Shown here: positions 32,388 through 42,598 of the stretch, piece after piece
Numbering within the stretch: the stretch's first letter is position 1
How the letters are laid out: every line of letters starts with the position of its first letter
DNA from: Lucinisca nassula
Lineage: Eukaryota; Mollusca; Bivalvia; Lucinida; Lucinidae
Direction of reading: 5' to 3'
Length of the DNA stretch: 64,000 nt
NCBI GenBank assembly: GCA_963580285.1
Contig: OY757020.1
Coordinates: 98,211,497 to 98,275,496, forward strand
Program-made: the position numbers and the translations under genes
Notes under the pieces: generated by a model
Told to the model about the DNA's origin: nothing
The model's input: the letters and a program-made list of their open reading frames with translations, nothing else
Database searches by the model: none

Positions 32388-32981
32388 TAGTTCACATGTA
32401 ATTTGTTTGAATGAATTGCTAATGTATATAAAATTTTACTTTTCAAACTAATATTACGTCTTATACAAAAATATGTTGGAACTGGAAGAAGAGAAACCCG
32501 TGAAGTAATTTTCTGTGTGCTTGTATGTTGCCAAGTGTAAAGAATTCCAAGAAAATTCTTGTCAGCGATAATGAACAATCTATGAAAGAAAATACTGATG
32601 CAGACCTTTGGTATATTACTCAATGCAAGCAAGAAAAACAAGCACCGCAACTTCCCTACCCACTGAAACAAGGACATATAAATGGCGGCCATTTGCAAAA
32701 TAGGATAAGATTATTTAAATTCTTTCAGGTGTCAAACAACAGTTATTCTTGTCATTTTATTTTGTTTTTACAGACAAATTATGATCTCTGAACACAGTCC
32801 TGGTATGTTGTTGAACTTAAATAATTATCTTGCAAGAAAAATGGCATATTGTCAGATGCGTCATTTCATATGACTGTTAGCCTAAATGACAGTCACCATG
32901 GTGGTCCTTTTTCACCAAAAATTTCTGCAAAGACAGTCGATGAAAAATAATTTAAATGATATACAAAGATTTGCTAGAAGT
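32388..32981. other. No secure feature
   Basis: The plus frame 32525-32791 (ENTDADLWYITQCKQEKQAP) ends near TTCTTTCAG|GTGTC and could be an exon remnant, but no family is recognised. Confidence 0.35.
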
Positions 32982-32995
32982 CCATGTATGTCTTG

Positions 32996-33334
32996 TGTGT
33001 GTGTGTGTGTGTGAATTCGGGTTTAACGTCGCTTTCAACATTTTTTCAGTCATATCACGACGGTGTCTGGTTGCGACAGGGAGCTCAATGCTCACGTTTA
33101 TAGTGCTGCCTCACTGAAGTATCATGTCCCAGACACATTACATGATACCACACCCAGTCACATTATCCTGACACTGGATCGACCAGTCCTAGCTCTACCC
33201 CGTAAATCTGAGTGCCAAACGAGGAGCAGCTAGTACCATTTTTAACGACTTTGGTATGTCGCGGCCCGGGATCGAACCCGAGACCTCCCGTTCCCGGAGC
33301 GGACACTCTACCAACTGAGCTATCGGGGTCGGTC
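32996..33334 (-). repeat. T2 tRNA-derived SINE, full length, 14-bp TSD
   Basis: Minus-strand head GACCCCGATAGCTCAGTTGG with box B GGTTCGATCCC. The body matches the 53.3-kb copy, and the tail is GACGTTAAACCCGAATTC plus (CA)n. CCATGTATGTCTTG at 32982-32995 and 33335-33348. Confidence 0.97.
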
Positions 33335-33348
33335 CCATGTATGTCTTG

Positions 33349-33680
33349 CACAAATCCAATGTGCTGGGAGTTGCAAGTTAAATTATTGACACATCAACTA
33401 TTGCTTAAGTGCGTCAAAACCCATGAGTCTAGGCTAGGTGTACATTACATACATTCCATATTTTGCGTGATGAATTCATACAGTAGGCCTAATAATGCAT
33501 TTTTATTTCCGACCATTTAAACTGGAAACGGGTCAACTCGGCCTGTAACCAACTCGGCACCAGGTCCAGTTGACCCAGGCCGATTTGACTCAGGTACAAT
33601 CATACAATGGCCAAATACTGAGGTAGTGGCCAAATGTAGCCGACTCAGTAGATGGGTAGATGAATCCGGGTCGTTTCGGC
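33349..33680. other. Unassigned; GGGTCAACTCGGCC-like words
   Basis: Degenerate GTTGACCCAGGCCGA and ACTCGGCCTGTAACC words lead into the minisatellite that follows. No gene. Confidence 0.45.
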
Positions 33681-34240
33681 CTAAATTTGGAACTGGGTCG
33701 TTTCGGTGTGGACCTGGGTTGTTTCGGCCCTGGGTTGTTTCGGCCCAATTTTATTAGATAGCATTTTTTCTGTATAAAATATTATTAGTTAAATTTGGAA
33801 TATTATTTAAAGGCCCTGTCACATTAGCCATGGTTATGATAGCCCAAATAAAGTGTTTTAATTATTTTAATTTATTCAGCAGGATAACGGTTTAAGGACT
33901 AAAACTACATACTTTTCTTTCAACAATGATTGAATTTGATAACAGAATCTATCTATCTAGTTGTACTGCAACACCCCCTCGCGAGGATTACGTGCAGGAT
34001 GATTGCGCGTCGTGAGAATAAATGACAGATGAAAAGTGAGACTAAAAAGTGTGATAGGAGATGTGAAAAAATGGTCGCGGGTCGTTTCGGTCCTGAGTCA
34101 TTTCGGTCCCTGGGTCGTTTCGGCCCTGAGTCGTTTCGGCCCTGAGTCGTTTCGGCCGGGTCGTTTCGGCCTGGGTCGTTTCGGCCCAATTTCGGGGGTG
34201 GGTCGTTTCGGCCAAATTGGTGGGTCGTTTCGGCCTGATA
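33660..34240 (+). repeat. GGGTCGTTTCGGCCT minisatellite in two clusters
   Basis: Units such as TGGGTCGTTTCGGCCC repeat at 33665-33752 and 34078-34232. The inverse form, GGCCGAAACGACCC, is at 36450-36560. Shadow frames rich in Arg-Asn-Asp-Pro come from it. Between the clusters, 33753-33840 is homologous in inverted orientation to 36035-36450. Confidence 0.85.
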
Positions 34241-36030
34241 TTTTTTGTCACTTTATTTATATGTCTATATTTTGTTTGTCGAAGATCAGCCTGTGCTTTT
34301 GCTATCTTCGCTCGTTAAGCCTTTAATAGGTCAGAAAACAGAGGGCGTTTTCGAACTGCGTAGACTCGGAGATCAGCCTGTGCTTTTGCTATCTTCGGTC
34401 TTCAGTTTTTAATAGCTCAGAAAACAGAGGGATTTTTTAAACTGTGTAGACTTTGATCACAATGGACATATTTCTAGGTTATAAGGTTTTTGAATTTATC
34501 ACGACAGATGTAGGCTGATCATATAAAACAAATACAGCGTTCAGATATTATTAGCTCAGAAAAAAGAGGCCTTTTTAAACTGGGTAGACTCTGATCACAA
34601 TGAACAGATTTATATGTTATTAAGTATTTGAAGGTATTACAACGACAGATGCAAGCTGATCATATTAAATAAAATTTTACAGCTTTCAGATATTAATGGC
34701 TCAGAAAACAGAGGGATATTTTTCAAACTGTGTAGACTCTGATCACTATGAACAGATTTATAGGTTATTAAGTATTTGAATTATCACAACACGACAGATA
34801 CAGGCTGTTCATATAAAATAATAAGGCTACATTTCGCAAATATTTCGCATGCTGTTCTCAAAATGTGCGTGTCATTGATACTAGTAAATACTGATCATCC
34901 TGCAAGTCAGTGCCGTATGATCAGTATCTGCTGACCGCAGAAGCCTTTTGCCGCCACAGGGTCATAAAGAAAAAAATCTTAGAATGGATGCGCACCATGC
35001 ATGTCTGTATGTGGCACGTGAAGTAGGCCATTGTGCGTTTGCGTGCAGTCTAATCATAACTTTGAGAAGAACCGCACAAACCCACAAAATCTTTTGGAAC
35101 ATTCTGCAGACACAGCGACATACAACATGACGAAAACACGCCTATATAACTTTGTCGTTATCCGACAATGAAAGACTCAGACAATCCCGCGCAAGAGTAG
35201 TGTGCAGTCTATCTAATCATGGTCTTTAAAGCTATTAGCCTTCGGCAGCCACCATGGCACCCCAATTGTTATACACCCCAATTGTTATTTATTTGTTTAT
35301 TTATTTATTTGTTTATTTGCAGACTTTAAAGTTTTTTGCTTTTTAAGAAGTAAATTATATCATCACATTATATCATCACATGATAATGGCCCAGAAATGG
35401 CCCGTTAAACAACCATCCGTTAATCACTTTTGATGGAGCTAGAATTAGCTAATCCCCTTATTTTTGTATGTAAGTGATCAACTATGTGGCGGTGTAATTA
35501 CGTTAACGTAAAAGTGTGGAAACACGCGTTAAATGCGAGTTTCTTTAATTAACGTCGGGGAATGGTGGATTTGTAAATTTACCAAAAAAAAAAAAAATAT
35601 ATATATAAAAAATAAAAATAAAACTTCAAATACGAGTATGTTATAATTGGTATGCTTTTGTTTCACTGAAGTATTTTAAATATCGGAAGCCAGTGTATAT
35701 TATTAAATATAGTTTTATTTATTTTTTAATTCTTTATTTATATGGACTCATGTGCGGTCGGTTTCAACCTTGCGTGAAAGCATCATGCAGCCCAATCTAT
35801 TCTCCAAGCCCTGATTGGCGAGGGCGATTTGTTTGATTTGAGGTTTAACGACCCCCTCAACTGTATAGGTCATTTTGGAGACGTTGCTCCAATTTTGTGG
35901 TACTTTTACCTAAATGACATCTCAAGCTCTGTCGCCCAAAGAAACCAATATGGTTTATAAACATGGGCTGGCCGACTCGCACCGCTTTGCAGGCTTAGAT
36001 CCTCTAAGCTGTTTACCAGTACCCATGGCT
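34200..36030 (+). repeat. Long inverted repeat, left arm
   Basis: Homologous to the reverse complement of 40,790-43,275. Parallel landmarks are TGTCGAAGATCAGCCTGTGC, GATCATCCTGCAAGTCAGTG, TGTATGTGGCACGTGAAGTA, ACAGCGACATACAACATGAC, TAATGGCCC, TTAGCTAATCCCCTTATTT, an R-SINE head fragment and a following R-SINE. Internal ~140-bp units (TCAGAAAACAGAGGG) repeat about four times at 34320-34800. The arms have diverged considerably. Confidence 0.85.
35745..36030 (-). repeat. R-SINE head fragment plus truncated R-SINE
   Basis: 35745-35826 is a head fragment (TTCTCCAAGCCCTGATTGGC). 35828-36030 is a second copy from its tail to GTTTACCAGTACCCATGG. Both have counterparts in the other arm, so they predate the inverted duplication. 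Confidence 0.85.
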
Positions 36031-36086
36031 ATGTATAGAATTTTTAAAACGCTATCATAACCATGGCTAACATGACAGGGCGTTGA

Positions 36087-36360
36087 TTTGTTTGATTTGA
36101 GGCTTAACGTCCCCGTGAACACTGTAAAGGTCATTTTGGAGATGTTGCTTCCAATTTTGTTGGACTTTTACCCGACACTGAGATGCAATGACATCTCACG
36201 CCCTACTGCCCAGTGAAACCAATAGAGTTTATTTGCTTGGACTGGGCAGGCTTAGATCCTCTAAGCTGTTTATCAGTACCCATATGCGGGTTGGTTTCAG
36301 TTCTGCGTGGAAGCATAATGCAGCCCATCTATTTCTTCAAGCTCCTATGGTCGGGGGCCG
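36087..36360 (-). repeat. R-SINE with 13-bp TSD
   Basis: GACAGGGCGTTGA (36074-36086) and GACAGGGCATTGA (36361-36373), one mismatch. It splits the inverted copy of the 33.7-33.85 kb segment. Confidence 0.93.
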
Positions 36361-36373
36361 GACAGGGCATTGA

Positions 36374-36600
36374 AATTATATTCCAAATTTAAATAATAAA
36401 TACTATTTAATATGTTGTATACAGAAAAAAGATGCTATCTAATAAAATCGGGCCGAAACTACCCAGGCCGAAACGACCCAGGGCCGAAACGACTCGCCGA
36501 ATTAGGCCGAAACGACCCAGGTCCAAATTTAGGCCGAAACAACCCAGGCCGAAACGTCCCGGATTCTGAAAAAATAGATGATAGTGTTAAGTGTTAAAAA
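36374..36600 (-). repeat. Inverted GGCCGAAACGACCC minisatellite block
   Basis: ACAGAAAAAAGATGCTATCT and AATAAAATCGGGCCGAAAC are the reverse complement of 33745-33775. Six or more GGCCGAAACGACCCAGG units follow. Confidence 0.85.
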
Positions 36601-37208
36601 CAGATGAGATTAAAATCAGTTAAAAACAGGATTGTTGTGTTCATGGAAGTTTGTGGTCAAGTGACCGGACTGCCACACTGAACTGAGTCAGTGTAGGCAG
36701 TAGCACAACACAAGGGGGAAGTTTATTCCATTGCCAAACTGCTAGGGGGAAGAATGAATATTTATAATAATTGTATGTGGTATGGATCGGACATTATGTC
36801 ACATATTGCGAGGGGGTGGGAATGGCCATGACGTGTCCTTGTTGTAACCTGCTGGAAGTATGGTGGTAATGGTACAGCAACTAGACCATTCATGATTTTG
36901 TAAAACATGCAGAGTCGCGCGTCAGACCGTCTCTGGTCCAGTGATCTCCAGCCAAGTTGGGATAACATATCTGTTACACTGTCATATGATGAAAATCTGC
37001 TTAGGGTCCAACGGGCTGCTCTATGCTGTATCATTTCAACAATGTCGGAGTAAGTCTGAGTATACGGACCACAAACTGTGGAGCCGTATTCGAGTTGAGG
37101 TCGTACTATTGTCTTGTATGCCGCTTCACGGACGCCAGGGTGCTTACATTTAACATTTCGTTTAATGAAGCCTAGGGATTTGTTTGCATTGGCAGTAATT
37201 CTATTAAT

Positions 37209-37570
37209 ACCGTATTCCTCCCATTTAGCGCCCTGGGCGCTTAAAAAATTGAAAAAAGAGGGGGCGCTTATAAGAGACCAAAATATTAACAGAACTCAGA
37301 GTTTTAAACCAATTACATGTAGTAGTTTTCCATTCTAATATGGTGGAACCATAACATGTAAAGTACCTAGATAGCCAGTGGTTTAGAAATACCTTGCATG
37401 ATACGATTTACAGCAGAAACGGTGATGACTGAACGGCTGAAACCTTTCCTTTAGGTAAGCCAAAATATTTTTTCCTCCAACAGCAGAAGGGGCGCTTGTT
37501 ATTTTGTTCTTGGAAAAACAGTGAGGGGGCGCTTATAGGAGCAGGGGCACTTAATGGGAGGAATACGGTA
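37209..37570. mobile_element. TIR MITE (CCGTATTCCTCCCATT ends) in the LINE
   Basis: Ends CCGTATTCCTCCCATTTAGC and the inverted TTAATGGGAGGAATACGG, flanked by TA on both sides. If it is skipped with one TA, the LINE frame reads on in register, so the insertion is precise. No coding capacity. Same terminal CCGTATTC as the 45.3 and 63.9 kb elements. Confidence 0.88.
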
Positions 37571-38516
37571 TGGGTATTAAAACTGAGATTGGTGGAGATG
37601 TCGACACCTAGATATCTAGCAGTAGGGACAGATTCCAGAACTTGGCCGTGCATGGTGTATTGGGTTTTTATTGGATTTTGTGACCTGGTTATGTGCAGTA
37701 CTTGACACTTACCAGGATTAAATTCCATGTCCCACAAGGCCTCCCATTGTTGTAGCTGATCCAAGTCTTTCTGCAGGATGGCTGAGCTATCTTGGCCGTT
37801 AATCGTCAAGTATACCGCAGTATCATCGGCGAATAGGCGAACTTGTGACTGTACATTGTCAGGCAAGTGGTTTATGTATAACAGAAAAAGTATAGGGCCG
37901 AGAACTGATCCCTGCGGTACACCTGAAGAAACCGGAACTTCATCTGAGCACTCACCTTCTAGGACCACCCTCTGACTTCTACCCATCAGAAAAGACTGGA
38001 TCCAGTTGTGGGCCTTACCTTGCACACCATGCATTTGGAGTTTATAAAGTAGTTTCAGGTGGTTCACCTTGTCGAAGGCCTTACTAAAATCTAGTTACAG
38101 TAGTAGTATTAAATCGGTCTGTTTGCCTTGTGTAAGAGATCTGGCAAGGTCCTCTACAAGTTGAATCAACTGAGTTTCACAAGATCTGCGCTCTCTGAAG
38201 CCGTGTTGTAGGTCATATAAAATGTTGTGTTCCTCGAAGTGCCTGGTTAAGTTGGAAGCGATTATGTGCTCCATTGTTTTGCAAAGGATGCATGTCAGTG
38301 AAATTGGGCGGTAGTTGGCGGGATTGGTTTTGTCACCCTTCTTAAATAGGGGAGTAACAAATGCCTTTTTCCAGTCAGATGGGACTGTGCCTGTGTCCAG
38401 TGATAATTGAAAGATAGCTGCCACAATAGGAGCTATTTCATTGGCTAATTCTTTGAGGACAACAGGTTTAATAGCATCAGGGCCAGCTGCCTTGGAGGGA
38501 TTTAGGCTTGTCAAAA

Positions 38517-40452
38517 CAGGGCTTTAGATAAGGCTGCGTACCGCGTAAATTACGAAAATAATTGGGAGGATACTCCTTTTTTTCAAATCTGCTGCGTATC
38601 AGGTACGAAAAACAAATTAGCATTACGCATTTAATTTTTTTTGAGAGCGTATTTGGAACGCACGTGAAATAAATGACGTGTGTAATAAAAGGCGGGAAAT
38701 TCTCACACGGGAAAATTATGCATTCATAAACTATTTCAAAGGAATCAAGTTTTATTGGGGTTGGGGTTAGGGTCCTTTCAAGATTATATCACATATAGAG
38801 CCGATAAGATCGTTAATCACGAGGGCGTAAACCGGAGTAATCTGAACTACAGTAAGACGAGCGAGCAGTGAAGTCTCGGATCAGTCAGCGCATGCGCGCA
38901 AGCCTTCATTAGCCGTATTGATTGGATGAGCAGGTCATTGCTCAACAGTATCAACACGCATCAGTCTGCGAATCGCTGATTTTACAAGCTGGGTTATCCA
39001 AACGACTTGCGTAGTTGTTGCGCATGTTGTTCTGACTTATATAGTGGTTGCGCATGCTGGTCTAAGTCTTCGAGTATCGTGCGACCAGTGAAGACTCGGA
39101 GTAGCCTGCGCATCATTGAAAACTGCTCAGTCTTCGCTGACCCCAAGAGCCTTTTGCAGGGCTCCTCAGAGATAGGTGAGAACAAAGGTTGCCAGGGTTG
39201 CACATGTTGATCTGGGTCTTTGCAAGGTCTTGTGCGACGCAGCTCGGTATACACACTGTTTACTTGTAATACTGTCGCAGACTGATCAAGCCGCGGGGAT
39301 ATAGCACACACTAGCTTAGCATTTTGATCAGAGTCTTTGCAGATCATTGGCAACCAGTGAAGACGCACGTTCAGCCTGAGTTCTGAAACGTCAAATGACA
39401 TGGATAATTATTGAGTAGTCTCCCTTGAACAGATTACTTATTCAGTCATCGGTTATTTTTTGTATTGCTTAAATAACACGCTTTCAGATGAATCAAACTA
39501 ATTATTTTTTATTTAAATATTATAATTCTATATTAAAATATACATAGAAGTTAAATGTTCAAATGTTTTTTAAATAATAAACGTTGCTGTTGCTTCGACC
39601 CAGTACACCATTTACTTGTGAAATGCATGTAAATATAGATGTATATAATTCCAGTAGAGACATCAGTACCATTAGTATCACTAACGTGTGAGAAGCCATT
39701 GATCATAACGATTTTGATGGCATTTCATTAACCAAAAAAAGGTGCCCAATTCTTTTTTCAGGCTTAAAATCCCTGCCCAGCCTAGCGTCCCTCTGCCCTA
39801 TAATCCTAGCTGGAGCACTGCAACCCTTAAGTTCTTTTCAGCTGATCAGGAGTCTGTCTCTGCCGCACTTTTTGTAAAAAAGATCCTGACAGATTTTTGA
39901 CCAAGTAACTGGTTCCGTTTATAACTTTGCCTGTAAGGAAACACGATGGGTCCCACGATTGAAGGGTGGAAGAAAATAAATATCCATGGATGATATATGA
40001 TGAAATTGAGAATATGGTTTTAAAGAATATGAGTTTCACTCCATATCTTGGACAATAAAGTGAAGCTGATATTCTAAATTTTTAGAAACTCTTTGGCCAC
40101 AATAATCAGCCATTGAAGTCCTGCTATCCGCCAAGAGAACTGAACCCCAAAAGTTAGATTTCTCCGTCAACAAACTGCTCAGAAGGGATTTCAATATGGC
40201 ATTGTTTTGTCTGGGTTGTGGCCAGGCATACTGCTTGTTTTCTAATAGACACAGATATTGAATATGTGTATCTATAAGAAAACAAACAGTACACCTGGCC
40301 ACAAATCAGTCCATAAAAACATTGTGTCGAGGCTGCAAAATAAAGTTTTTTTGGTTTATTTTTCAGTACTCTTTAAAAAATACTCGTTACTCCTTTTTTT
40401 AAAAAATGACGAGTACTGTACTCTTTTGAAAAAAAAATTATCTAAAGCCCTG
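38517..40452. mobile_element. 1.94-kb DNA element, CAGGGCTTTAGATAA TIRs, 6-bp TSD
   Basis: CAGGGCTTTAGATAA at 38517-38531 and its reverse complement at 40438-40452. TCAAAA is duplicated at 38511-38516 and 40453-40458. Splits the LINE between LKLL and the SLNPSKAAGPD block, and without it the frame is restored. Internal frames (38994-39401, 39827-40302 minus) show no transposase motif; part is a degenerate CCTGCGCAT/CTCAGTCTTC repeat. A hAT-like CAGGG start, but hATs usually make 8-bp TSDs, so the superfamily is open. Confidence 0.85.
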
Positions 40453-40712
40453 TCAAAAGCTTCAAGACTCCATTTGCTGATATGACGATGTCGGGCATTG
40501 CTGGCACCTTACTTTGAAAGGAATCAGGTATCAGCAAATTCAGGCCAGACTGGACACCACTCAGCAGAGCCCCTTGGCACAGTTTGACAAGGTTTAGAGC
40601 TGATCTAGCAGAAAAGACGGAGCGAAATTGCCGGTTAAGTGAATTGGCCTTGTCAACATTGGTTGTGTATGTGTAATCAACAGGCAAAATCACAAACAAA
40701 CATGCATTTATC

Positions 40713-41095
40713 GCCCCCGCCCATCTGGGCTTGAAGAAATAGATGGGCTGCATGATGCTTTCATGCAGAGCTGAAACAGACCACACACGAATACTAGTAA
40801 ACCGCTTAGAGTATCTAAGCCTGCCCAGGCAGAGCGTTGCGAGTTGGCCAGCCCATGTTTATAAATCCTATTGGTTTCAATGGGCGACAGGGCTTGAGAT
40901 GTCATTTCATCTCAATTGCGGGTAAAAGTCCGGCACAATAGGAAGCAATGTCTCCAAAATGACCTATATACAGTGTTGACGGGGACGGTAAACCTCAAAT
41001 CAAACAAACAAATCACCCTCGCACATCAGGGCTTGGAGAATAGTTTGGGCTGCATGATGCTTCCACGCAGGGTTGAAACCGATCACACATGAGTA
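40713..41095 (+). repeat. R-SINE plus adjoining R-SINE head fragment in right arm
   Basis: 40713 (GCCCCCGCCCATCTGGGCTT) to ~41012 is full length. 41013-41095 is a head fragment (CAGGGCTTGGAGAATAGTTT). These match the pair at 35745-36030 in the left arm. Confidence 0.9.
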
Positions 41096-41158
41096 CACAT
41101 AAATAAAGAATCCAAAAAATGAATAAATAAAAATTATATTAAATAATGATTAAAATAC

Positions 41159-41261
41159 CTGTTCCACAAAAGCGATGCTGCCACCGGTCACATACGTCAC
41201 ACGTAACGGCCTGGCGTCGGCTATTTACTTCCTTGTCACATGAGATGCACAATTCTGTCAT
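41159..41261 (-). CDS. PHD-like zinc-finger first exon, possibly of a MULE-type transposase
   Basis: Starts at the ATG at 41259-41261 and encodes 34 residues with paired Cys and a His: MTELCISCDKEV then CDVCDRWQHRFCGT. It ends at a GT donor (41157-41158, G|GTATTT). CxxC...CxxC...WQHxxC is a PHD-like zinc ribbon. Similar N-termini occur, as I recall, in bivalve proteins with MULE transposase domains. Its place at the inner side of a long inverted repeat, reading inward, would suit a Mutator-like element. The remaining exons are not found; the LINE and SINEs occupy that space. Confidence 0.5.
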
Positions 41262-42169
41262 TTTGAAATTTACTTCAACAATCGTTAAAAGCGATTTCAA
41301 AGATAAGTCATTAAGTGATGAGGTGGTGTCTTGGAGCACCTTACATTGGTTGCCGACATTTAATCAAATTTTAAAGCATATCAGTCCTAACATATTTTTT
41401 TTTATTATTATTATTTTTTTTATTTATTTATTTATTTATTTTGTTTGTAAATTTACAGAACAGCTATTTCCCGACAAACTCAAAAGGCTACTAATTAAGG
41501 AAGCTCGCATTTAACATGTGTTTTCAAACTGTTATGTTAACGCCACATAGTTGATCACTTATAAATTAAAATAAGGGGATTAGCTAACTCCATCAAAAGT
41601 GATTCACGGGTGATTGATTAACGGGCCATTATCATGTGATGATATAATTACTTCTTAAAAAGCCAAGAACTTTGAAGTCTGTCAGTTGGGGTGTCATGAT
41701 TGCTGCAGAAGGTTCATAGTTTTGAAGACCATGATTAGACTACTCACTACTGTCGCACAGGATTGTCTGAGTCTTTCATTGTCGGATAATGACAAACTTA
41801 TATAGGCGTGTTTTCGTCATGTTGTATGTCGCTGTGTCTGCAGTATGTTCCAAAAAATGTTGAAGGTTTGAACTCATTTTTGATTTTAATTTGCCTTCAC
41901 TGCAGCTGGTGTTGTGCCGTGTGGCGGCCGTAAAACGTCTCCCCGTACATCAACCATAGTGCAGTTTATATTTTACTTTTGGTCCTTTGAGATCAGCGTG
42001 AATGTTCTGAGAAATCGGAAATAAATTATTGGTTTAGACTCGTATTCTAGACAGATGTTTAATTATTTGGACCCCATTTTGATTTATATCAGTCTTTGAA
42101 TCGACTGCCTATTCGAAATTCGCAAAATTGCAGTATGTTTCCTCTGGCTTTCTTTGCCGGATCATTACA

Positions 42170-42215
42170 GGGTCACTGATGAGGCTTTATTAGCCGAAAC
42201 TACGTAGTATGACCC
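42170..42215 (+). ncRNA. Type I hammerhead ribozyme, copy 1
   Basis: Stem I GGGTCA (42170-42175) pairs fully with TGACCC (42210-42215). Core CTGATGA 42176-42182. Stem II GGCT/AGCC (42183-42186 with 42192-42195) has a TTATT loop. Core GAAA 42196-42199. Stem III CT/AG has an ACGT loop (42200-42207). U 42208 and A 42209 complete a GUA cleavage triplet, so cleavage is predicted between 42209 and 42210. All core nucleotides match the consensus. The two-pair stem III is typical of minimal hammerheads in Penelope-like elements and animal retrozymes. Confidence 0.93.
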
Positions 42216-42552
42216 ATCTTCTTTCTTATGAATGTTTTCATTGCTCTTAAAGGAACTCATTTTTGATTTTAATTTGCCTTCACTGCAGCTGGTGTTGTGC
42301 CGTGTGGCGGCCGTAAAACGTCTCCCCGTATATCAACCATAGTGCAGTTTATATTTTACTTTTGGTCCTTTGAGATCAGCGTGAATGTTCTGAGAAATCG
42401 GAAATAAATTATTGGTTTAGACTCGTATTCTAGACAGATGTTTAATTATTTGGACCCCATTTTGATTTATATCAGTCTTTGAATCGACTGCCTATTCTAA
42501 ATTCGCAAAATTGCAGTATGTTTCCTCTGGCTTTCTTTGCCGGATCATTACA

Positions 42553-42598
42553 GGGTCACTGATGAGGCTTTATTAGCCGAAACTACGTAGTATGACCC
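42553..42598 (+). ncRNA. Type I hammerhead ribozyme, copy 2
   Basis: Identical to copy 1 over all 46 nt. Predicted cleavage between 42592 and 42593, exactly 383 nt after the first site. A transcript through both would release a 383-nt RNA (42210-42592). Confidence 0.93.

Larger units (their letters stand above)
36634..40690 (-). pseudogene. CR1/Jockey-type LINE reverse transcriptase, 5'-truncated and interrupted
   Basis: A reverse transcriptase that would copy its own RNA at a nicked target. Reading down the minus strand: pre-RT segment at ~40690-40459 (PAMPDIVISANGVLKLL); a 1936-bp DNA element (38517-40452); RT fingers at 38510-38095 (NPSKAAGPDAIKPVV, TPLFKKGDKTNPANYRPISL, HGFRERRSCETQL); an in-frame TAA near 38098. 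Then come DFSKAFDKVNHL, SSGVPQGSVLGPILFLLYIN and catalytic FADD at 37822-37833. The YLGVDIS segment follows, then a 362-bp MITE (37209-37570), then the C-terminal RAARWTLSRFSSYDSVTDML, QLGWRSLDQRRSDARL block. After a frameshift near 36790, SFFPLAVWQWNKLP leads to a stop at ~36634. Endonuclease domain and ORF1 are absent. The multiple breaks make it inactive. Confidence 0.93.

Noticed and set aside
33953..34251. Arg-Asn-Asp-Pro-rich frames
   Set aside because: Translation of the GGCCGAAACGACCC minisatellite.
38994..39401. 135-codon minus frame inside the 1.94-kb element
   Set aside because: Built from degenerate CTGCGCAT and CAGTCTTC repeats; no transposase motif.
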